Positions 14,030-18,424 of a DNA stretch of 18,424 nucleotides are shown piece by piece (the first letter of the stretch is position 1; each line of letters opens with the position of its first letter). The notes beneath the pieces are model-generated. The model did not search any database, had not been told where the DNA came from, and worked only from the letters and a program-made list of their open reading frames with translations. The translations under genes and the position numbers were made by a program. The DNA comes from JANNAT01 sp031384605 (GTDB lineage Bacteria; Pseudomonadota; Alphaproteobacteria; Rhodobacterales; Rhodobacteraceae), in the NCBI GenBank assembly GCA_031384605.1, contig JANNAT010000111.1:1-18424 (forward strand), given 5' to 3'.

Positions 14030-14686
14030 TTACCGCCCAAAGGACCACATTGTCGATAGCCGCATCGACCGCAACAGATGGTGCAGCAGGGCGAGGCCCG
14101 CGTGGGCAATCAGGTAGGCCCAGACCAGATTGGCCAGCGCCAGATGAACCGTCATCGCGACCATCCCCTCCGGTTCGGCCGAATGCAGACCAAAAGCGAC
14201 CTGCCCGAAATAAACCGCGCCAGAGGCGGCCATAGCCGAGATCAGCACAAGACCAAGGCCGTGAATGGCCGAAGGCAAGGCCGCCTGCGGGTCATGCGTT
14301 GGAAGGCGCAGCTTCAACGCCGCCGCCGCATGCGCCTTGATATCCCGTCCCAATGCCGCCAAACGCCACCCGGAAAACCACGGCAGCAGCGCGCCAAGGT
14401 CGGTCCCACGCGACCGCAGCAGGATTGTTACCCAAAGCCCGAACGCCAGAACCGTGGCCGCAAGGCCCGAATACCGATGAACCTGAAACAGGATATCGCC
14501 CGCTTGCACGTCGTCTGGTCCGTGCATCGCGAGGCTGGTCAAAAGCTGGGTCCCGATGGCAAGGGCCAGACCGCCGTGCAAAATGCGGGTTGCGCGATTG
14601 TGCCGGGTTTGAAGGTTGGTGACAGGAGTGTTGCTGTGCAAGTCGAGGTGTTCCGATGGGGGCGGCCAGAAATTAGCGGCTGACAC
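14030..14686 (-). CDS. Cytochrome b561-like membrane protein
   Basis: A 218-residue protein with four predicted helices and helix-borne His residues: His37 (R-I-L-H-G-G-L-A), His70 (V-H-R-Y-S-G), His142 (A-I-H-G-L-G-L), and His181 and His195 (V-H-L-A-L and I-A-H-A-G). This is the layout of di-haem cytochrome b561 proteins, which pass electrons across the inner membrane. The reading starts with GTG at 14686, with only a weak upstream site; no good ATG exists before the first helix, so the start is uncertain. It is followed by the PAP2 gene after three bases, so the two are co-transcribed. In other proteobacteria b561 proteins often accompany PepSY proteins and OmpR-type regulators, as here. 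Confidence 0.85.
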   Translation of the reverse strand: MSAANFWPPPSEHLDLHSNTPVTNLQTRHNRATRILHGGLALAIGTQLLTSLAMHGPDDVQAGDILFQVHRYSGLAATVLAFGLWVTILLRSRGTDLGALLPWFSGWRLAALGRDIKAHAAAALKLRLPTHDPQAALPSAIHGLGLVLISAMAASGAVYFGQVAFGLHSAEPEGMVAMTVHLALANLVWAYLIAHAGLALLHHLLRSMRLSTMWSFGR

Positions 14687-14710
14687 GCCCTATTTAAGTC
14701 CCCACAACCG

Positions 14711-14750
14711 CGCCAGCCTTTCCGGCAAGTCACAAATTTGTAAGGTTGCA
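14711..14750. promoter_or_regulatory. Putative operator between cytochrome b561 and MFS genes
   Basis: GTCACA (14729-14734), AATT, TGTAAG (14739-14744), then GTTGCAGAAG. The left flank (CGCCAGCC, then CCGGCAAG) also resembles the flank of the site at 9261 (CGCCAAC, then CGGCAGG), offset by one base. It is 91 bases from the MFS start and 42 bases from the divergent GTG at 14686, so it could serve both. Confidence 0.55.
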
Positions 14751-14835
14751 GAAGGGCATTGAGGGTGCGCAGATGCGGGACGGCGACGCACAGTCCTGAT
14801 CTCATCCAACCAGTTTTCATCCCGGAGCCGCGACA

Positions 14836-16032
14836 ATGTTCCCACCCAACCGCAGCCAGATTCCGACCGGCATCTGGATTCTGGGCATCGTCAGCCTCCT
14901 GATGGATATCTCGTCCGAGATGATCCATAGCCTGCTGCCGCTGTTCATGGTCACCTCCTTAGGGGCCAGTGCGCTGATGATCGGGCTGATCGAGGGGCTG
15001 GCCGAAGCAACCGCCCTGATCGTCAAGGTGTTTTCAGGCGTGCTGAGCGATTGGTTCGGGCGGCGCAAAGGCTTGGCGCTGATCGGCTACGGGCTGGGGG
15101 CGATCACCAAGCCATTGTTCGCCCTGGCCCCAAGCGTAGGTTTCGTGTTGACCGCGCGGCTGTTGGACCGGGTGGGCAAGGGCATTCGCGGTGCCCCGCG
15201 CGATGCGCTGGTGGCCGATCTTGCTCCGCCGGAGTTGCGCGGTGCCGCGTTCGGGCTGCGCCAGTCGTTGGATACCGTGGGGGCATTTGCCGGGCCGCTG
15301 ATTGCGGTGGGGCTGATGCTGCTGTGGTCAAACGACTTTCAGGCGGTGTTCTGGGTGGCGGTCCTCCCCGGAGCGATGGCTGTGGCACTGCTGGCCTTCG
15401 GGGTGAAGGAGCCGCCGCCAAAGCGAGGCGCGATCAGGCAAAACCCGATCCGGCGGGCAAATCTTGCCCGCCTGCCGTCCGCCTATTGGCAGGTGGTTGG
15501 CATCGGTGCGGTGTTCACGCTGGCGCGCTTCAGCGAGGCGTTTCTGGTGTTGCGGGCTCAGCAAAGCGGCATTCCGCTGGCCACCGTGCCGCTGGTCATG
15601 GTGGCGATGAATGTGGTCTATGCCCTGTCGGCCTACCCGCTGGGCCGTCTTTCGGATCGGGTCAGCCACAAATCCCTGTTGATCGGGGGGCTGGCCTTGC
15701 TGATCGTGGCCGACCTCATACTGGCCAGCTCCGCCCATTGGTCCGTGGTTCTTGCCGGAGTGGCGGTTTGGGGCGTTCACATGGGCATGACGCAGGGCCT
15801 GATGGCCGTCATGGTGGCCGACACCGCCCCTGCGGACTTGCGCGGCACGGCTTACGGGTTTTTCAATCTGGTCAGCGGGTTTGCGCTCTTGATCGCAAGC
15901 CTTGTGGCGGGTCTCTTGTGGGACAGCCTTGGTGCACCGGCAACGTTCCTGACGGGTGCTGTGTTCAGTGCTGCGGCCTTGTTCCTGCTGTTCAAGTATG
16001 GCGGAAATCTGCCCACCGCGCGCGGGGCCTGA
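14836..16032 (+). CDS. Major facilitator superfamily transporter
   Basis: A 398-residue protein with about twelve hydrophobic segments. The loop between helices 2 and 3 reads G-V-L-S-D-W-F-G-R-R-K, the MFS signature motif, and the second-half copy reads G-R-L-S-D-R-V-S-H-K-S. The segment L-L-D-R-V-G-K-G-I-R-G-A-P-R-D-A-L-V-A-D (about 112-131) is typical of a bacterial MFS subgroup usually labelled multidrug or uncharacterised transporters. The substrate cannot be deduced. GGAG at 14824-14827 lies eight bases before the ATG. A putative regulator site lies 91 bases upstream. The gene ends 94 bases before the PepSY gene, so read-through is possible. Confidence 0.92.
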   Translation: MFPPNRSQIPTGIWILGIVSLLMDISSEMIHSLLPLFMVTSLGASALMIGLIEGLAEATALIVKVFSGVLSDWFGRRKGLALIGYGLGAITKPLFALAPSVGFVLTARLLDRVGKGIRGAPRDALVADLAPPELRGAAFGLRQSLDTVGAFAGPLIAVGLMLLWSNDFQAVFWVAVLPGAMAVALLAFGVKEPPPKRGAIRQNPIRRANLARLPSAYWQVVGIGAVFTLARFSEAFLVLRAQQSGIPLATVPLVMVAMNVVYALSAYPLGRLSDRVSHKSLLIGGLALLIVADLILASSAHWSVVLAGVAVWGVHMGMTQGLMAVMVADTAPADLRGTAYGFFNLVSGFALLIASLVAGLLWDSLGAPATFLTGAVFSAAALFLLFKYGGNLPTARGA

Positions 16033-16035
16033 GGT

Positions 16036-16063
16036 TGTAAGGCTGCTGACAACTGAGTGTAAG
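16036..16063. promoter_or_regulatory. Direct-repeat variant of the operator upstream of PepSY gene
   Basis: TGTAAG occurs at 16036-16041 and again at 16058-16063, exactly 22 bases apart, two helical turns. The second copy continues as ATGGC, matching the right half of the other sites (TGTAAG-TTGGC). A partial left half, CTGACA (16046-16051), lies six bases before it. The array begins just after the MFS stop and ends 63 bases before the PepSY start. Confidence 0.42.
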
Positions 16064-16126
16064 ATGGCAACCCCATGTGTCTTTCATCAGGCCGCAACCC
16101 GCGGTCATGATTGACTGGAGAGACCC

Positions 16127-16555
16127 ATGAAAACGAAAACTTCCCTGACGATCACCGGCGCACTTCTGGCGCTTTCTCTGATCTCTGGCACCTCGGCCTT
16201 TGCCGAAACCACAGGCACCGAAGACCCGATGGCCGAAGCCCAAGCCTTTCTGGCCTCGCCGACCAGCATGGCCCAGGCGATTGCCGCGGCTGAAGCAGCA
16301 GCAGGCGGCAAAGTATCCAGCATCGAATATCAAAGCGGTGAAAACGGTGCACCTGACTTGATTATGGCAGATGTTGTGATGGCCGACGGCACAGAGAAAA
16401 CCGTCGCCATCAACCCGGCAGATGGCAAGGTGATGAACGTCACGCTGGCCGAGAATGATCAGCGAAGTGATGGACAGGACGGCGAAAACGAAGGTGATAA
16501 TGGCGGCGAAAATGGTGGCGACGGCGAGCAGGACGGCGAAAACTCCAACAACTGA
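16127..16555 (+). CDS. Secreted PepSY domain protein with acidic Gly/Asn tail
   Basis: A 142-residue protein with a signal peptide (MKTKTSLTITGALLALSLIS, cleavage likely after A-F-A at 26). Residues about 45-112 form one PepSY domain: A-Q-A-I-A-A-A-E-A-A-A-G-G-K-V-S-S-I-E-Y, then V-V-M-A-D-G-T-E-K-T-V-A-I-N-P-A-D-G-K-V. The last 30 residues are almost only Gly, Glu, Asp, Asn and Gln (E-N-G-G-D-G-E-Q-D-G-E-N), which looks like a flexible cation-binding tail. PepSY proteins are periplasmic and often accompany cytochrome b561 and OmpR-type systems. GGAGA lies five bases before the ATG. A rho-independent terminator follows at 16576, so it ends its transcript. Confidence 0.88.
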   Translation: MKTKTSLTITGALLALSLISGTSAFAETTGTEDPMAEAQAFLASPTSMAQAIAAAEAAAGGKVSSIEYQSGENGAPDLIMADVVMADGTEKTVAINPADGKVMNVTLAENDQRSDGQDGENEGDNGGENGGDGEQDGENSNN

Positions 16556-16575
16556 TCTCTGACCTGACGACATGA

Positions 16576-16603
16576 AAGGCGGTGCCGCAAGGCATCGCCT
16601 TTT
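16576..16603 (+). terminator. Rho-independent terminator after the PepSY gene
   Basis: An 11-base stem AAGGCGGTGCC (16576-16586) with loop GCAA pairs with GGCATCGCCTT (16591-16601), with one G-U pair, and runs into TTTT within a short T-rich end. It lies 21 bases after the stop at 16555 and 143 bases before the ABC gene, so the ABC genes need their own promoter. Confidence 0.85.
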
Positions 16604-16638
16604 CCTTTGCCAAAACGCCATTCACGAAAAATGTTTAT

Positions 16639-16666
16639 CTTACAAAACTGTAAGTTGGCTGAAAGG
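16639..16666. promoter_or_regulatory. Putative operator upstream of the ABC transporter genes
   Basis: This is the best copy of the site: a perfect inverted repeat CTTACA (16639-16644), AAAC, TGTAAG (16649-16654), followed by TTGGCTGAAAGG. It lies 90 bases before the ABC ATPase start and after the terminator at 16576-16603. That is where a promoter for the ABC genes must lie. Confidence 0.62.
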
Positions 16667-16743
16667 CCCTTGCAGAGTGGGCCGCTCAAACGGGGTAAAC
16701 CAAGACATCGCCTATAGAGCAATCCACATAAAGGAACTCCAAA

Positions 16744-17493
16744 ATGCCCGAACCCATGATCCGGATAAACCGGTTAACCCAGTCCTTCGATGGGGTGACT
16801 GTTGTTGACGCCCTGTCGATGGACATCGCCAAAGGCGAGATCTTCGGCTTTCTTGGCCACAACGGCGCGGGCAAAACAACGACGATCCAGATGCTCACCA
16901 CGCTTGCACGACCCGCCTCTGGGACGGCGACAGTGGCAGGGTTTGACATCTGCGACGACCCGTTGGCGGTGCGCAGGGCTATCGGCTATGTCCCCGAAAA
17001 TGTGCGGCTTTACGATACCTTGACGGCTACGGAAAACCTGATGTTCTTTGCCCGTCTTTCTGGTGTCACGGCGCCACAGCGCCGGGTGAACGAAGTACTC
17101 GATCTGCTCGACAGCAGCTATCTGGCCGACCAGCGCGTTGGGGGCTTTTCCAAGGGGATGCGTCAGCGTGTTGGCCTTGCGCAGGCGATACTGCATCAGC
17201 CCGCCGTCCTGTTTCTGGATGAACCAACGTCGGGCCTCGACCCGATGGGCATCAAGATGCTGCGCGATCTGACCCTTCGCCTGAATACCGAATTCGGGAT
17301 GACCATCTTCATGAACACCCATCTGATTTCCGAGATTGCAAAGACCTGCACCAGCATCGCCGTGTTAAGCCACGGCAAGTTGGTCTATCACGACCAGATC
17401 GAAGCCGTGACCGCCCGCTATGGCGATGATGCGGCTTTGGAAGAACTTTACCTTTCGCTGACCCCCGTGGGTCGTCTGGCTGCGGTGGCATGA
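16744..17493 (+). CDS. ABC transporter ATP-binding protein
   Basis: A 249-residue ATPase with all motifs intact: Walker A G-H-N-G-A-G-K-T-T at 38-46, signature F-S-K-G-M-R-Q-R at 135-142, Walker B V-L-F-L-D-E-P-T-S-G-L-D-P at 155-167 and switch His193 in N-T-H-L-I-S-E. The Q-loop position reads G-Y-V-P-E-N, with Glu where many ABC proteins have Gln; this Glu is common in the ABC-2 exporter group (NatA/CcmA-like). AAGGAA lies seven bases upstream of the ATG. It is coupled to the permease by an overlap at 17490-17493. An export role is inferred from this group; the substrate is unknown. Confidence 0.94.
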   Translation: MPEPMIRINRLTQSFDGVTVVDALSMDIAKGEIFGFLGHNGAGKTTTIQMLTTLARPASGTATVAGFDICDDPLAVRRAIGYVPENVRLYDTLTATENLMFFARLSGVTAPQRRVNEVLDLLDSSYLADQRVGGFSKGMRQRVGLAQAILHQPAVLFLDEPTSGLDPMGIKMLRDLTLRLNTEFGMTIFMNTHLISEIAKTCTSIAVLSHGKLVYHDQIEAVTARYGDDAALEELYLSLTPVGRLAAVA

Positions 17494-18424
17494 TGGCAGC
17501 CGCACCTTCCCCCGGTTGGCTGATCGCCCGCCAATCCGCACGTTTCGTGTTGCGCGAACGCACCGTGGCGCTTCTGTCGCTGATGTTCGTCGTTCTCGTG
17601 CTGATTTCAGCCTGGCTCGGCTGGACCGCGACCTCGACCGTCAACCGTATCTATCTGGACGCAGCGGCCTTTCTGCAAAAGGCAGGCCAGCCGGTGCCGA
17701 CGAACCCGGTGCTGGACATCTCGCCCCTGTCTTTGATGCGCAATATGTCGGTCTATGTGGCGCTGATCGGGGCGTTGTCCGCCATCGTCATCGGCAACCG
17801 TCTGATTGGCATTGATCGCAAGGCGGGGGTGTTGCCGCTGATCGGCATCCGTCCGCTTGGCCGCGATGCCTATGCGGCGGGCAAGATCGCCGCCCTGACC
17901 GGGTTAATCCTGGCTTTGGCAGCGGTGGCGGGTCTGGTAGCAGTTGCGACGTTTCTGGTGCTGCCTGCGGTAACGCTGACTGGCGTTCAGTGGGAGCAAT
18001 TGGCCGGGTTCATTGCGGTAACCGCGCTTTATATGGGCTTCTTTGGCCTGATCGGTCTTGCAGCCGGGGCTTGGGCAAAGTCGGAAACCGTGGGGCTTTT
18101 GCTGCCCGTCACCCTTTGGCTGACGCTGACTTTCATCTTTCCACAACTGACCGCCAACCTGAACCCCACTGCCGCAATCAATCCGATTTCGGCATTGGCG
18201 ACACCACCTGACACCAGCTTTTTCTACTGGGCCGCGCATATCCTTGGGCCGTTCTCGCTTACCGATGCCTACAAATTCGCCTCGGCGGGGCTGCTTGACT
18301 ACCTGCCGCAAGGCATCACTTCGCCATCCTTCATCCCGCCGGTGATCAATCTGATGCTGGCAACCGGTGTGGCTGGCGCAATCGCGTGGCGCGCCTTGAC
18401 CCGGCTTTCCATGACGCAAGGAGA
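17490..18424 (+). CDS. ABC-2 type permease, runs off window end
   Basis: The frame opens with ATGATG at 17490-17495, overlapping the stop of the ATPase gene, and stays open for 311 codons to the end of the window. The product begins MMAAPSPGWLIARQSARF and has about six hydrophobic segments, for example L-L-S-L-M-F-V-V-L-V-L-I-S-A-W-L near residue 30 and L-L-L-P-V-T-L-W-L-T-L-T-F-I-F near 205. An N-terminal helix, a large outer loop after TM1 (residues about 48-83) and later TM bundles fit ABC-2 permeases of the NosY-like type, which work with the adjacent ATPase. The last codons, S-M-T-Q-G, suggest the stop lies just outside; AAGGAGA at 18418-18424 looks like the ribosome site of a following gene. 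Confidence 0.88.
   Translation, partial: MMAAAPSPGWLIARQSARFVLRERTVALLSLMFVVLVLISAWLGWTATSTVNRIYLDAAAFLQKAGQPVPTNPVLDISPLSLMRNMSVYVALIGALSAIVIGNRLIGIDRKAGVLPLIGIRPLGRDAYAAGKIAALTGLILALAAVAGLVAVATFLVLPAVTLTGVQWEQLAGFIAVTALYMGFFGLIGLAAGAWAKSETVGLLLPVTLWLTLTFIFPQLTANLNPTAAINPISALATPPDTSFFYWAAHILGPFSLTDAYKFASAGLLDYLPQGITSPSFIPPVINLMLATGVAGAIAWRALTRLSMTQG

Noticed and set aside
15051..16040. Plus-strand reading frame of 329 codons in another frame of the MFS gene
   Set aside because: The MFS frame has twelve hydrophobic segments and signature loops; this frame gives an Arg/Gly-rich soluble peptide typical of shadows.

Overview
The window looks like a chromosomal or large-plasmid segment from an alphaproteobacterium, most likely of the Rhodobacteraceae/Paracoccaceae type. 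The reasons are high GC, typical AGGAG ribosome sites, and several small families (DUF6900, DUF3489, DUF3775, PRC-barrel stress proteins) that I associate with Rhodobacterales. No rRNA, tRNA, CRISPR array or intact insertion sequence was seen. The assignment is from memory of families, not from a search.

Layout. (1) 1-135: the start of a PRC-barrel protein, cut by the window edge. (2) 338-1941: accessory DNA with a degraded helix-turn-helix/phage-type gene (338-619, minus) and a plus-strand run of four small genes ending in a DUF3489 protein. (3) 2106-6582: a general stress block. On the minus strand are a DUF3775 protein, a DJ-1/PfpI protein translationally coupled to a CurA-type reductase, and a tandem PRC-barrel protein. 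On the plus strand are a 68-residue hydrophilic protein, an 82-residue lipoprotein and a VOC-fold protein. (4) 6583-6994: no gene, but six copies of an 8-bp motif, possibly an insertion-sequence end. (5) 6995-7618: a TorF/Gcw_chp-type outer-membrane protein gene broken by one in-frame amber codon.

(6) 7718-18424 is the most coherent part. It is an envelope-sensing island built around an OmpR-type response regulator and a histidine kinase (9358-11383). The kinase gene overlaps a DedA/PAP2/LssY_C fusion protein. Divergent to the regulator are a secreted helical protein and a COG4705-type eight-helix membrane protein, coupled by ATGA. Downstream are a stand-alone PAP2 phosphatase with a cytochrome b561-like protein (minus), an MFS transporter, a secreted PepSY protein with an acidic tail, and an ABC ATPase coupled to an ABC-2 permease that runs off the window.

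The main observation is a shared sequence, CTTACA-N4-TGTAAG followed by TTGGCYGAAA or close variants. It lies in the divergent promoter region of the regulator, in the divergent region between cytochrome b561 and MFS, and upstream of the ABC genes. A looser direct-repeat form lies upstream of the PepSY gene. I infer that the regulator binds these sites and that the island is a local regulon for envelope lipid turnover and export. A second notable point is a 7-bp tandem repeat at the stop codon of the DedA/PAP2/LssY gene: removing one unit would extend the protein in frame to a stop at 13381, which suggests a slippage event or a phase-variable C-terminus.
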